Positions 47,529 through 57,391 of a stretch of 64,000 bases of DNA are shown piece by piece. The position numbers were made by a program, and so were the translations under genes. The DNA comes from DAOUBF01 sp034432795 (GTDB lineage: Bacteria > Chloroflexota > Anaerolineae > DSLN01), in the NCBI GenBank assembly GCA_034432795.1, contig DAOUBF010000013.1:1-64000 (forward strand). Direction: 5' to 3'. The first letter of the stretch is position 1. The number at the start of each line of letters is the position of its first letter. The notes under the pieces are model-generated. The model made no database searches. It was not told the DNA's origin and saw only the letters and a program-made list of their open reading frames with translations.

Positions 47529-48632
47529 ATGACCGATCCTCGGATTGAGAAGCTGGCCCAGGTGCTCGTCCAGTACTCTGCGCCGGTCCGCCCCGGTGAC
47601 CTGGTGGCGATCCGCGCGAATGCGGTGGCCGCGCCGCTGATCCAGGCGCTGTACCGCGAGGTGCTCCGGGCAGGCGGCTATCCGCTCACCCAGATCACCG
47701 TCTCCGGCCTGAACGAAACCTTTTTCAAAGAGGCCAGCGACGCCCAGCTTGAGTTTGTCTCGCCTGTAGAGCGCCTGGTCACTGAGCAATACCAGGTGAT
47801 CTACACCATCATGAGCGAGACGAATACCAAGGCGTTGACGAACATTGACCCGACGCGCCAGCGCCGCGCTCAGGTGGCCCGCCGTGCTCTGCGCGAGACA
47901 TTCCTGCAACGTGCGGCCAGCGGTGAGCTGCGCTGGGCGTTGACACTCTACCCCACCGACGCTTATGCCCAGGATGCCGAGATGGCCCTGGACGAGTTCA
48001 CCGAGTTTGTCTTCGGCGCCGGCCTGCTGGACGACCCCGACCCTGTGGCGCGCTGGCAGGAGATCTCCGCCCGGCAACAACGCCTGTGCGAGTGGCTGAA
48101 GGGCAAGCGCGAAATCCATGCCGTCGGCCCCCATGTGGACATGACCCTCTCCATTGAGGGCCGCACCTTCATCAACGCGGATGGCCGCCATAACTTCCCC
48201 GATGGCGAGATCTTCACCGGCCCGGTGGAGGATTCGGTCAACGGCTGGGTGGAGTTCACCTATCCGGCGATCCACGACGGGCGCGAAGTAGAGGGCATCC
48301 GCCTGCGTTTTGAAAATGGCAGGGTGGTAGAGGCCTCGGCCAGGAAGAACCAGGACTACCTGCTGAAGATGCTGGATGCAGATGAAGGCGCCCGGCGGCT
48401 GGGCGAATGGGCCATTGCTACAAACCCCATGATCCAGCGCTTTACCCGCAATATCTTGTTTGACGAGAAGATCGGTGGGACGATCCACATGGCGTTGGGC
48501 GCCAGCTACCCTGAAACCGGCGGGCGCAACCAATCCGCCATCCACTGGGACATGATCTGCGATATGCGCGAGGGCGGCGAGATCTACGTAGATGGCCAGC
48601 TCTTCTACCGGGCCGGCGAGTTCCTGGTCTAG
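47529..48632 (+). CDS. M29-family aminopeptidase (AmpS/PepS-like)
   Basis: A 367-residue cytosolic metallo-aminopeptidase. Typical M29 segments are visible: VQYSAPVRPGDLVAIRANAV, GRTFINADGRHNFPDGEIFT, GPVEDSVNGWVEFTYPAIHD (Glu ligands) and SAIHWDMICDMREGGEIYVD (His and Asp ligands), plus GGTIHMALGASYPETGG. M29 enzymes release N-terminal residues using Co2+ or Zn2+. ATG 47529 begins the conserved region; the ATG at 47487 overlaps the -10 box and would not be transcribed. AAAGG precedes the start. Confidence 0.92.
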   Translation: MTDPRIEKLAQVLVQYSAPVRPGDLVAIRANAVAAPLIQALYREVLRAGGYPLTQITVSGLNETFFKEASDAQLEFVSPVERLVTEQYQVIYTIMSETNTKALTNIDPTRQRRAQVARRALRETFLQRAASGELRWALTLYPTDAYAQDAEMALDEFTEFVFGAGLLDDPDPVARWQEISARQQRLCEWLKGKREIHAVGPHVDMTLSIEGRTFINADGRHNFPDGEIFTGPVEDSVNGWVEFTYPAIHDGREVEGIRLRFENGRVVEASARKNQDYLLKMLDADEGARRLGEWAIATNPMIQRFTRNILFDEKIGGTIHMALGASYPETGGRNQSAIHWDMICDMREGGEIYVDGQLFYRAGEFLV

Positions 48633-48811
48633 AGGCTGCGCCAGACCTCCACCCCATCCGGCGCGACGGGCAGAAACCTGGCTGGTGAGGGGGTATGGGC
48701 GCTGGTGGGCGTCAGCGTTATGTTAACAGCCATCAGCAGCCTCACCTTCGCTGCTCGCCGCCCTTTGCCAGAGCTATAAGCACCTATGGATCATCGCCGG
48801 GTTTCACCCCC

Positions 48812-48840
48812 TTGCCTCTTGTGTCCCTTCGTGGTATAAT
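48812..48840 (+). promoter_or_regulatory. nusA operon promoter
   Basis: TTGCCT (48812-48817), a 17-base spacer and TATAAT (48835-48840). It predicts a leader of about 280 bases before nusA. The stretch 48633-48811 shows no gene with a start codon. Confidence 0.8.
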
Positions 48841-48876
48841 AACCCTGGTTTGGGTCAGTTGGATAGTAGCGGTTGA

Positions 48877-49126
48877 AGAAAAGTGGGACGCCCCCACTTT
48901 TCTGCTATATGCGGATAGAGGATAGATGATGGAGAACGGAAGGCAGACCTTCGTCTATCCTCTTGTAAGGAGATTTGAGGATTCCATCACCCAATGAGGA
49001 GGGTGCCCGCGTGAGCGGGTGTGTGCGGCGATCGGCCTGGGCTGCCCGCCTCTTGTCACCGGCAAGAGGCCCGGTGGAGGCATGGGCGAGCACAGGCCGA
49101 TCGGGGGGTAGAGGACCGGCACGGCG
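48877..49126 (+). ncRNA. structured nusA leader: four hairpins with an H-type pseudoknot candidate
   Basis: H1: AGAAAAGTGGG/CCCACTTTTCT (48877-48903), like the GTGGG..CCCAC hairpin found before rimP in many bacteria. H2: AGAGGATAGA (48917-48926)/TCTATCCTCT (48954-48963) enclosing GAAGG/CCTTC. H3: CCCGC-GTGA-GCGGG (49006-49019), a GNRA-like loop. H4: CGATCGGCCTG (49029-49039)/CAGGCCGATCG (49093-49103), enclosing GCCTCTTG/CAAGAGGC (49048-49070), whose loop bases CACCGG (49057-49062) match CCGGTG (49071-49076) immediately 3', an H-type pseudoknot. A 23-codon ORF (48926-48997) starts in H2 and has its AGAGG in the stem. No known riboswitch consensus was recognised. Confidence 0.6.
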
Positions 49127-50998
49127 ATGAAAAGCGAGTTCATGCTTGCCTTCAATGAAATCTGTGAATCGCGTCACCTGCCGAAGGACGTGGTCTTGGA
49201 GGCGCTACAACAAGCGCTCGTCTCCGCCTACAAGCGAAATATGAACATCGGCAATGCCCAGCGGGTGGAGGCGAAGATTGATCCGATCACCGGCCAGGCG
49301 CGCGTCTATGTGGAGAAGGAGGTCGTGGAGTCCGTCCACGACCCCAAAACCGAGGTCAGCCTGGCGGAGGCGCGCCGGATCGCAGGCCCCAACGTGGAGT
49401 TGGGCCAGATGATCATGGTGGAGAGCACACCGGCGGAGTTCGGGCGCATCGCGGCGCAGACGGCCAAGCAGGTGATCCTGCAAAAAGTCCGCGAAGCCGA
49501 GCGCGAAAAGCTGTTTGACGATTTCAGCGACCGTGTCGGTGAGATCGTCAACGGCACGGTGCAGAGCGTGACCGCGCAGGCGATCACCGTGAGCCTGGGG
49601 CGCACCGAGGCCATTCTACCGCGCAATCAGCAGGTGCCAGGCGAGCGCTACAAGCCGCACGATAAGATCCGGGTGTATATCCTGGAGGTGCGTAAGACCC
49701 CCAGGGGCCCGCAGATCATCGTGTCGCGCAGCCATCGCAACATGCTGCGCCGCCTGCTGGAATACGAGGTGCCGGAGATTTACAACGGCGCAGTGGAGAT
49801 CCGGGCCATCGCGCGCGAGGCCGGGCAGCGTTCCAAGGTCGCCGTCGCCGCCCTTCAGGAAGGGGTGGACCCGGTGGGCGCCTGTGTGGGCCTGCGCGGG
49901 GTGCGCATCCAGTCCCTGGTCAAGGAGCTGAATGACGAAAAGATTGACGTCATTCCCTGGAGCCCCGACCAGGCCACATTCATCGCCAAGGCGCTCTCGC
50001 CGGCCAAGGTGAACAGCGTCTTCCTGGACGACGACCCGGTGGAGGGCAAGACAGCGCTGGTGGTCGTGCCCGATGACCAGTTGTCGCTGGCCATTGGCCG
50101 CGAAGGGCAGAATGCCCGCCTGGCGGCCAAGTTGACCGGTTGGCGCATTGACATCAAGAGCCTGTCCGAGGCGGCCAGTGAGGCCATCGCCCGCGCTCAA
50201 CGCCCGGAATTCGCCTGGCTGATGCAGCAGCACGCGGACATCGTGGCCGCGGCGCAGCAGGCGCTGGCGAAGAAGGCCGCCGACCGGCCGCTGAGCGGTG
50301 AGGACTACCAGGCCATGAACCGCATCGTCAACCTGGTGGAGAACGCAGTGATCGCCGCGCGCGAAGCCGAACGCCAGCGCCGCAAGGAGGCCCGCGCCGC
50401 GGCTCGCGCCACCGTGCCGCCACCGGCCTTTGAGATGCCGCTGGAGGCCCTCCAACTCCCGCTGCGCCTGCACACCTCGCTCACCGAGGGAGGTATCACC
50501 ACGGTCGGGGCGCTCATGGAACGGCTGGCTCTGGATGAGGCCGAGCTGTTGACGCTGGATGGCATCGGACCGGAAGAGTTGAGTGAGATCAAGGCCAGAC
50601 TGGCTCAGGTCAAGCTCCCCTCCAGGCCAGAGGAGCCAGCGGAGACAGGTAAAGGCGAGGCGGCTGCGCCACCGCCCGCCGCAGAAGCGGTCGCGGTGAC
50701 TGCTGAGCCGCCGGTGGAGGCCGTGGCTGAACCGCTGGCGGTGGCTCCGCTGGAGGCCATGCCATCCTTGGGCGAAGCGCAGGCTGAGGAAGAGCAGGTG
50801 CCTGAATTCGCCGAGGGGTATGCGTTTCAGGAGCTTGAGCCGGAGGAGCGCCTGGAGCATGTGCTCACCAAAAAAGGCAAGAAGGCCAAGAAGAAGGGCC
50901 GCCAGCTTATCTTTGATGAGGAACTGGGGCGCATGGTGGCCAAGCGTGAGCGCAGGCCCGGTCGCCGCGGCGAGTGGGACGACTTTGACGAGGAGTAA
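49127..50998 (+). CDS. nusA: transcription termination/antitermination factor NusA
   Basis: A 623-residue RNA polymerase-binding factor. NTD: EFMLAFNEICESRHLPKDVV. S1 domain (about 130-200): GEIVNGTVQSVTAQAITVSL. KH1 and KH2 (about 200-345): GAVEIRAIAREAGQRSKVAV, GVRIQSLVKELNDEKIDVIP and LSLAIGREGQNARLAAKLTG. A helix-hairpin-helix region follows (LLTLDGIGPEELSEIKARLA), then an acidic Pro/Ala linker and a basic end (TKKGKKAKKKGRQLIFDEEL). The extended tail is longer than in most bacteria. It controls pausing and termination and heads the translation-factor operon. No good Shine-Dalgarno lies near ATG 49127; the nearest GAGG is 14 bases away. Confidence 0.96.
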   Translation: MKSEFMLAFNEICESRHLPKDVVLEALQQALVSAYKRNMNIGNAQRVEAKIDPITGQARVYVEKEVVESVHDPKTEVSLAEARRIAGPNVELGQMIMVESTPAEFGRIAAQTAKQVILQKVREAEREKLFDDFSDRVGEIVNGTVQSVTAQAITVSLGRTEAILPRNQQVPGERYKPHDKIRVYILEVRKTPRGPQIIVSRSHRNMLRRLLEYEVPEIYNGAVEIRAIAREAGQRSKVAVAALQEGVDPVGACVGLRGVRIQSLVKELNDEKIDVIPWSPDQATFIAKALSPAKVNSVFLDDDPVEGKTALVVVPDDQLSLAIGREGQNARLAAKLTGWRIDIKSLSEAASEAIARAQRPEFAWLMQQHADIVAAAQQALAKKAADRPLSGEDYQAMNRIVNLVENAVIAAREAERQRRKEARAAARATVPPPAFEMPLEALQLPLRLHTSLTEGGITTVGALMERLALDEAELLTLDGIGPEELSEIKARLAQVKLPSRPEEPAETGKGEAAAPPPAAEAVAVTAEPPVEAVAEPLAVAPLEAMPSLGEAQAEEEQVPEFAEGYAFQELEPEERLEHVLTKKGKKAKKKGRQLIFDEELGRMVAKRERRPGRRGEWDDFDEE

Positions 50999-51005
50999 GG
51001 CAGGA

Positions 51006-51053
51006 AACGTAAAACGTGAAACGCCCTGACAGGTGACGTTTCACGTTTTACGC
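51006..51053. repeat. AACGT-type hairpin repeat, copy 3, between nusA and ylxR
   Basis: CGTAAAACGTGAAACG (51008-51023) and CGTTTCACGTTTTACG (51037-51052) are perfect 16-bp arms with a 13-base loop. There is no T-run. It occupies the whole gap and the ribosome-binding region of ylxR. Confidence 0.75.
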
Positions 51054-51061
51054 GCTGGAAG

Positions 51062-51334
51062 ATGTCGCCGAAGCACATCCCGCTGCGTACCTGTATTGGC
51101 TGCGGCCAGGTAGAGCCGAAGCGGGCGATGGTGCGGATCGTCAGGACGCCGGACGCCGGAGTGCAGATCGATCCCACCGGCAAGCGTTCGGGGCGGGGCG
51201 CGTATCTCCATCCGCGTCTCGCCTGCTGGCAGAACGCCCTGAAGCGTGGCGCTGTCGAGCGAGCACTGGAAACGACGCTGACAACTGAAGAACGCAACCT
51301 ACTGCAAGACTATATGGATCGGCTGGGGCAGTAG
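51062..51334 (+). CDS. ylxR: YlxR/RnpM RNA-binding protein
   Basis: A 90-residue protein with the family signature PLRTCIGCGQVEPKRAMVRI, GKRSGRGAYLHPRLACWQNA and a C-terminal helix. The two CxxC-type and LACW cysteines are as usual. YlxR binds RNA and has been shown in some Firmicutes to modulate RNase P. It sits at its conserved place between nusA and infB. Confidence 0.93.
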   Translation: MSPKHIPLRTCIGCGQVEPKRAMVRIVRTPDAGVQIDPTGKRSGRGAYLHPRLACWQNALKRGAVERALETTLTTEERNLLQDYMDRLGQ

Positions 51335-51390
51335 GCGGTGGTCGGTAGCCAGGGCGGTCTGACTGCTGACCACTGGAAAGGAGGGAGCGT

Positions 51391-53171
<1,781 letters not shown>

Positions 53172-53175
<4 letters not shown>

Positions 53176-53561
53176 TGTCCAAGATCCGCCAGCAGCGCGT
53201 GGCCGAGGGGTTGCGCGCCGAGCTGATGGACCTGTTGCAGAACGAACTGCGCGACCCCCGACTGAATCTGGTGACGATCACCGATGTGACCATTGACCGC
53301 GAATTGCGGCACGCCTCGGTGTTCGTCAGCGCCCTGGCTGGCCCGGAGGAGCAGCGGCAGATCATGAAGGCGCTGGAAGGGGCTACCGGTTTCCTGCGCC
53401 GTGAGATCGCCCGTCGCATCCATCTGCGGGTCGTGCCAGAGTTGCGCTTCCGTTGGGACCCTAGCCTGGAGCGGGGGGAGCGCATCGGCCAGATTCTGGA
53501 CCACCTAGAGATCCCACCTGAGGAGAACAGTGGGCACGGTACGGATTCAGGGCACGGATAG
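53172..53561 (+). CDS. rbfA: ribosome-binding factor A
   Basis: A 129-residue KH-like protein: QQRVAEGLRAELMDLLQNEL, RDPRLNLVTITDVTIDRELR, HASVFVSALAGPEEQ, LRREIARRIHLRVVPELRFR. It matures the 16S rRNA 5' end and the 30S subunit. ATG 53172 overlaps the infB stop; ATG 53175 is equally possible. The last 20 residues (ENSGHGTDSGHG) are unconserved. Confidence 0.95.
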
Positions 53562-53566
53562 AGGCA

Positions 53567-54553
53567 TTGAAGGCAGCATTGCATGAGGCCACCGCGCTGA
53601 TCCGCGCGGCGCAACGCCCACTCCTGGTCACCCACGTGGACCCCGACGGCGATGCCATCGGGTCGCTGCTGGGGCTGGGGTGGGCGTTGCGGCGCTTGGG
53701 GAAGTCCCCCACCCTGTGTTCCACCAGTGGGGTGCCCTCACGGTACGCCTTTCTGCCGGGGGCCGAGGAGGTCGTCACGCAGCCGGATACGGGCGCGGAC
53801 CTGCTGATCAGCGTGGATTGCGCTGACATGGGGCGGCTAGGGCTGTCGGCGGAGGCCCTGGATGCCCTGCGGACGAAGCCCTGGCTGAACCTGGACCACC
53901 ACGTGACGAACACCACCTTCGCTACAGTGAACCTGATTGACACGGAAGCGGTGGCGACGGCGGAGGTAGTGCTGGACGTTGTGGATGCGTTGGGCGTGCC
54001 CCTGGATCAGGAGATCGTCACCTGCCTGCTGTGTGGCCTGGTCACCGATACCCTGGGCTTCCGCACGGCAAATGTCACGCCACGCGTGTTGGAGCGGGCG
54101 GCGCGGCTGATGCGGGCTGGAGCGCCATTAGCCCATATCATTGAGATGGCGCTCAACCGGCGTCCGTACTCCGGGCTGTGCATGTGGGCCGCCGGGCTGG
54201 GGACCATGCGGCTGGAGGACGGCATTATCTGGGCGCACCTGTCACGCCAGGCGCGGGCGACATGCGGCCCGGTGGCTGGCGCGGAGACCGGTCTGGTGAA
54301 CTTCCTCCTGTCCGCTCAAGAGGCCGAGATCGCGGTCCTGTTCACCGAGCGCGAGGACGGAACGGTGGATGTGAGTATGCGCGCCAAGCCTGGGCATGAC
54401 ATCTCCGCTGTGGCCACAGCGCTGAACGGCGGTGGCCATCCCCTCGCCGCCGGCTGCTCGCTGCCGGGGCCGTTGCCTGAGGTGGAAGCGCGGGTTCTCG
54501 GCCTGCTTAGAGCCTATTTGGAGCAGAGGAGAAGCTTAAGCTCAGGTTCCTAA
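53567..54553 (+). CDS. nrnA: DHH/DHHA1 phosphoesterase, NrnA-like
   Basis: A 328-residue phosphoesterase with DHH-family metal motifs: VTHVDPDGDAIGSLLGLGWA, LLISVDCADMGRLG, NLDHHVTNTTFATVNLID (DHH) and the DHHA1 motif NGGGHPLAAGCSLPG. NrnA breaks down short oligoribonucleotides and pAp. The start is TTG 53567 with GAGG close upstream; no better start is apparent. Its place between rbfA and truB is conserved in many bacteria. Confidence 0.92.
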   Translation: MKAALHEATALIRAAQRPLLVTHVDPDGDAIGSLLGLGWALRRLGKSPTLCSTSGVPSRYAFLPGAEEVVTQPDTGADLLISVDCADMGRLGLSAEALDALRTKPWLNLDHHVTNTTFATVNLIDTEAVATAEVVLDVVDALGVPLDQEIVTCLLCGLVTDTLGFRTANVTPRVLERAARLMRAGAPLAHIIEMALNRRPYSGLCMWAAGLGTMRLEDGIIWAHLSRQARATCGPVAGAETGLVNFLLSAQEAEIAVLFTEREDGTVDVSMRAKPGHDISAVATALNGGGHPLAAGCSLPGPLPEVEARVLGLLRAYLEQRRSLSSGS

Positions 54554-54563
54554 TGTATAAGAC

Positions 54564-55502
54564 GTGGATGGCATTATCGTCGTGAATAAGCCTGGTGGTG
54601 TGACCTCCCACGATGTGGTGGCGCGAGTGCGCCGCTGGAGTGGCATCCGCCGTGTGGGGCACGCCGGGACACTGGACCCACTGGCGACCGGCGTGCTGGT
54701 GCTGTGTCTGGGCCAGGCCACGCGGTTGAGCGAATATCTCATGGCCTCACCCAAGCAGTATCGGGCCACGATCCTGCTGGGCGTTGAGACAGACACGTAT
54801 GACCGCGAGGGGAAGGTCGTGCGGCGTTCGCCGGTGAACGTCAGCCGCGCTCAGGTTGAGGCAGCTCTCGCGGAGTTCGTGGGCCGGATCGCCCAGGTGC
54901 CGCCCATGTACTCGGCCCTGAAGCGCCAGGGGACGCCGCTTTATCGGCTGGCGCGGCAGGGGCAGGAGGTGGAGCCCCAGGCACGGCCGGTGGAGATCTA
55001 CACGCTCCAGCTTGTGGATTGGTCGCCGCCTCAACTCACAATAGAGGTCACCTGTTCGCCGGGGACGTATATCCGCTCGCTGGCGCACGACCTGGGCCAG
55101 CGGCTGGGGTGCGGCGCCCATTTGACCGCCCTCACCCGCCTGGCGAGCGGGGAGTTCCGCCTGGAGCAGGCCGTGACATTGGATGAATTGTCCACCGCCT
55201 TCGCCGAGGGGACCTGGCAACGCTATCTTTTGCCTATGGACACTGCGCTTCAGGGTCTGCCCGCGCTTCATTTGGATGCGAGCCAGGCAGCGCGCATCCG
55301 GCGGGGGATGTGGCTGCCTGCCGCGCCCGATCCGCCAGGCCCTCAGGCCCGCGCCTATGATCCCGACGGGCATCTATTGGCTATCCTCAAGCGAAGCGAG
55401 GACGGCAGCCGCTGGCAGCCGGAGAAGGTCTTCCACACCTCGCTCAAAAATATCCCCCTGAGCGAAGCGAAGGGTCTCACTGATGGCCCAACACGTTTAT
55501 GA
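54564..55502 (+). CDS. truB: tRNA pseudouridine55 synthase
   Basis: A 312-residue enzyme: GIIVVNKPGGVTSHDVVARV, catalytic Asp in GHAGTLDPLATGVLVLCLG, YRATILLGVETDTYDREGKV, IAQVPPMYSALKRQGTPLY, and CSPGTYIRSLAHDLG. It makes pseudouridine 55 in the T-loop of tRNA. A short PUA-like C-terminal domain follows. GTG 54564 is the start. It overlaps ribF by 20 bases. Confidence 0.95.
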   Translation: MDGIIVVNKPGGVTSHDVVARVRRWSGIRRVGHAGTLDPLATGVLVLCLGQATRLSEYLMASPKQYRATILLGVETDTYDREGKVVRRSPVNVSRAQVEAALAEFVGRIAQVPPMYSALKRQGTPLYRLARQGQEVEPQARPVEIYTLQLVDWSPPQLTIEVTCSPGTYIRSLAHDLGQRLGCGAHLTALTRLASGEFRLEQAVTLDELSTAFAEGTWQRYLLPMDTALQGLPALHLDASQAARIRRGMWLPAAPDPPGPQARAYDPDGHLLAILKRSEDGSRWQPEKVFHTSLKNIPLSEAKGLTDGPTRL

Positions 55503-56469
55503 CCTGACTCACGTCCACCTTGACCGGCCCGCGCACGTGACGATTGGCTCGTTTGACGGCGTGCACCGGGGGCACCAGGCCATCATCCGCCGGATGGTGG
55601 AGGCGGCGCGGGCCTCGGATGCATTGGCCGTTGTGCTCACTTTTTACCCCCACCCCAGTGTGGTGCTGGGCCGCCAGAAGCCCCCCTTCTACATCAACGC
55701 GCCTGAAGAGAAGGCCCAACTCCTGGCCGAGTTGGGCGTGGACCTGATTGTGACGCACCCTTTCAACGAAGAAGTGCGCCATATGCGGGCGCATGAATTT
55801 GTGGCCCTGCTGTGTCGCCACCTGCGCATGAGCGACCTGTGGATCGGCCACGATTTTGCCCTGGGCTATCAGCGCGAGGGCAACGCAGCGCGGCTGCGCG
55901 AATTGGGTGAAGAGAAGGGCTATCGCCTTCACGTGATTGACCAGCCGGTCACGTGGCGCGGTGAGATCGTCAGCAGTAGCCGGGTGCGCCGGGCGTTGGC
56001 GGCGGGCGATGTGGAAGAAGCTATGGGCTGCCTGGGGCGACCTTTCCGCCTGCCAGGCGTCGTCATTGAAGGGGTGCGTCGCGGTAAGCAACTCGGTATT
56101 CCCACGGCAAACCTGTCAATATGGGGTGAGCGGGCCATTCCGGCCAACGGCGTGTACGCCTGCTGGGCCATTCTCTCCCCCGACCCTTCCCCTGCTACGA
56201 CTGGACAGAGCGCCCACAGGCATCCGGCTGTCGTCAACATCGGCGTCCGCCCGACAGTGGAGACCAGCGGCAAACAGACGGTGGAGGCCCACCTGCTGGA
56301 TTTTGAGGGCGACCTCTACGGGCAGGTGTTGGCGCTGGATTTCATTGCGCGGCTGCGCGACGAGCAGCGCTTCGCCGGGGTGGACGCGCTGGTGGCGCAA
56401 ATCCGGAAGGACATCGCCCAGGCGCGGGACATCCTGGCGCGGGCGCAAAGCCCCGACGACCCTGCCTGA
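55483..56469 (+). CDS. ribF: bifunctional riboflavin kinase/FAD synthetase
   Basis: A 328-residue two-domain enzyme. FAD-synthetase half: VTIGSFDGVHRGHQAIIRRM, FYPHPSVVLGR, LWIGHDFALGYQREG, SSRVRRALAAGDVEEAMGCL. Riboflavin kinase half: GKQLGIPTANLSIW (GxPTAN), VNIGVRPTVETSGKQTVEAH, LLDFEGDLYGQVLALDFIAR. It makes FMN and FAD. Between the kinase strands lies an insertion, LSPDPSPATTGQSAHRH (about 56175-56222), that looks like a small GC-rich-repeat remnant. FAD from it would serve ThyX. Confidence 0.95.
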   Translation: MAQHVYDLTHVHLDRPAHVTIGSFDGVHRGHQAIIRRMVEAARASDALAVVLTFYPHPSVVLGRQKPPFYINAPEEKAQLLAELGVDLIVTHPFNEEVRHMRAHEFVALLCRHLRMSDLWIGHDFALGYQREGNAARLRELGEEKGYRLHVIDQPVTWRGEIVSSSRVRRALAAGDVEEAMGCLGRPFRLPGVVIEGVRRGKQLGIPTANLSIWGERAIPANGVYACWAILSPDPSPATTGQSAHRHPAVVNIGVRPTVETSGKQTVEAHLLDFEGDLYGQVLALDFIARLRDEQRFAGVDALVAQIRKDIAQARDILARAQSPDDPA

Positions 56470-56635
56470 GGGATGGACAGTTGGCCAGGGCACCGTATGA
56501 AGGTTAACAAAATGGCACCGTAACCGAGGCGACCTGAGGATGCGCCCCCCACCGCAACCGATGCGTGCTATAATAGTCTCTCGTTGGCCGACATGGTACA
56601 CCAACCAGAGGAGCGGGGGACATGCGAACGAAGTT

Positions 56636-56662
56636 CGCTATAGAATATGGGAGAATATAGCG
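56636..56662 (+). promoter_or_regulatory. candidate operator of the DUF433/DUF5615 pair
   Basis: CGCTATA (56636-56642) and TATAGCG (56656-56662) are 7-bp inverted arms separated by 13 bases. They lie just upstream of a possible -10 box TACACT (56681-56686) and overlap its poor -35 (TAGCGG, 56658-56663). Nearby GCGAACgaaGTTCGC (56624-56638) is a second small palindrome. Toxin-antitoxin operons are often self-repressed through such dyads. Confidence 0.4.
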
Positions 56663-56714
56663 GTTTCGCTAACAAGAGGGTACACTGATGCCTGATCGGG
56701 GAGGGGGATAATCT

Positions 56715-56945
56715 ATGAGACAGTTGACACGTATAACGTTTGATCCAGAAGTCATGGGAGGCAAGCCTTGTATTCGTGGGCTGCGCGTCACCGTGGGGAC
56801 CATCGTTGGACTGGTTGCATCAGGGTATTCCACTGCCGATATTCTGAAGCTATATCCCTATCTTGAGGAAGAGGATATCCGTGAAGCCCTGGCTTATGCG
56901 GCTTGGCGGGTTGAAGAGATAGAGCTTCCGTTAACGCATACATGA
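56715..56945 (+). CDS. DUF433 protein, antitoxin-like
   Basis: A 76-residue protein with the DUF433 pattern RITFDPEVMGGKPCIRGLRV, VGTIVGLVASGYSTADILKL and YPYLEEEDIREALAYAAWR, a winged-helix-like DNA-binding fold. In many genomes DUF433 proteins precede PIN-like DUF5615 proteins and are proposed to be antitoxins. Its stop overlaps the next ATG (ATGA), consistent with coupled synthesis. Confidence 0.88.
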   Translation: MRQLTRITFDPEVMGGKPCIRGLRVTVGTIVGLVASGYSTADILKLYPYLEEEDIREALAYAAWRVEEIELPLTHT

Positions 56946-57310
56946 AGCTCCTTATTGACATGAATCTCTCGCCCGACTGGGTTGAGGTGCTGCGGCGCCA
57001 CGGCTGGGAGGCAGTGCACTGGTCAACTGTTGGTGACCCACGCGCACCAGATCACGTCATCATGGATTGGGCGCGGCACAACGTTCACGTCGTCTTTACC
57101 CATGATCTTGACTTCGGTGCCCTCCTGGCCGTCACCCGCGCTGAAGGGCCAAGCGTGATCCAGGTACGCACCCAAGATGTGACACCTGGACATCTTGAGA
57201 GCATAGTGGTTAAGGCGTTACGCCAGTACAGTCCACTGCTTGAAGCTGGAGCACTGCTTGTCGTTGATGAGAGCAGATCCAGAGTACGTGTTCTCCCCCT
57301 GGCCCGTTGA
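56942..57310 (+). CDS. DUF5615 PIN-like protein, toxin-like
   Basis: A 122-residue PIN-like nuclease-fold protein: MKLLIDMNLSPDWVEVLRRH (Asp near the N-terminus), then VVFTHDLDFGALLAVTRAEG with the acidic metal-site residues, and QVRTQDVTPGHLESIVVKAL. Family members pair with DUF433 proteins as candidate toxin-antitoxin modules acting on RNA. Activity is not proven. The end is convergent to ileS with an 81-base gap. Confidence 0.85.
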   Translation: MKLLIDMNLSPDWVEVLRRHGWEAVHWSTVGDPRAPDHVIMDWARHNVHVVFTHDLDFGALLAVTRAEGPSVIQVRTQDVTPGHLESIVVKALRQYSPLLEAGALLVVDESRSRVRVLPLAR

Positions 57311-57391
57311 GGCATATTCCATGTTCCTTCGCTGCCACATGAGCGAATGGCGCTCAACGCAGGCGAGGCGTGTGCTCGTAGCCTGCCCCCT

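Noticed and set aside
48633..48769. Frame after the aminopeptidase stop ending VWALVGVSVMLTAISSLTFA
   Set aside because: It has no start codon separate from the previous gene and no recognisable family. It may be the end of a decayed membrane protein, but the evidence is too thin.
49001..49110. nusA leader considered as TPP, FMN, c-di-GMP, fluoride, SRP or RNase P RNA
   Set aside because: None of the conserved sequence signatures of these classes as I know them is present.
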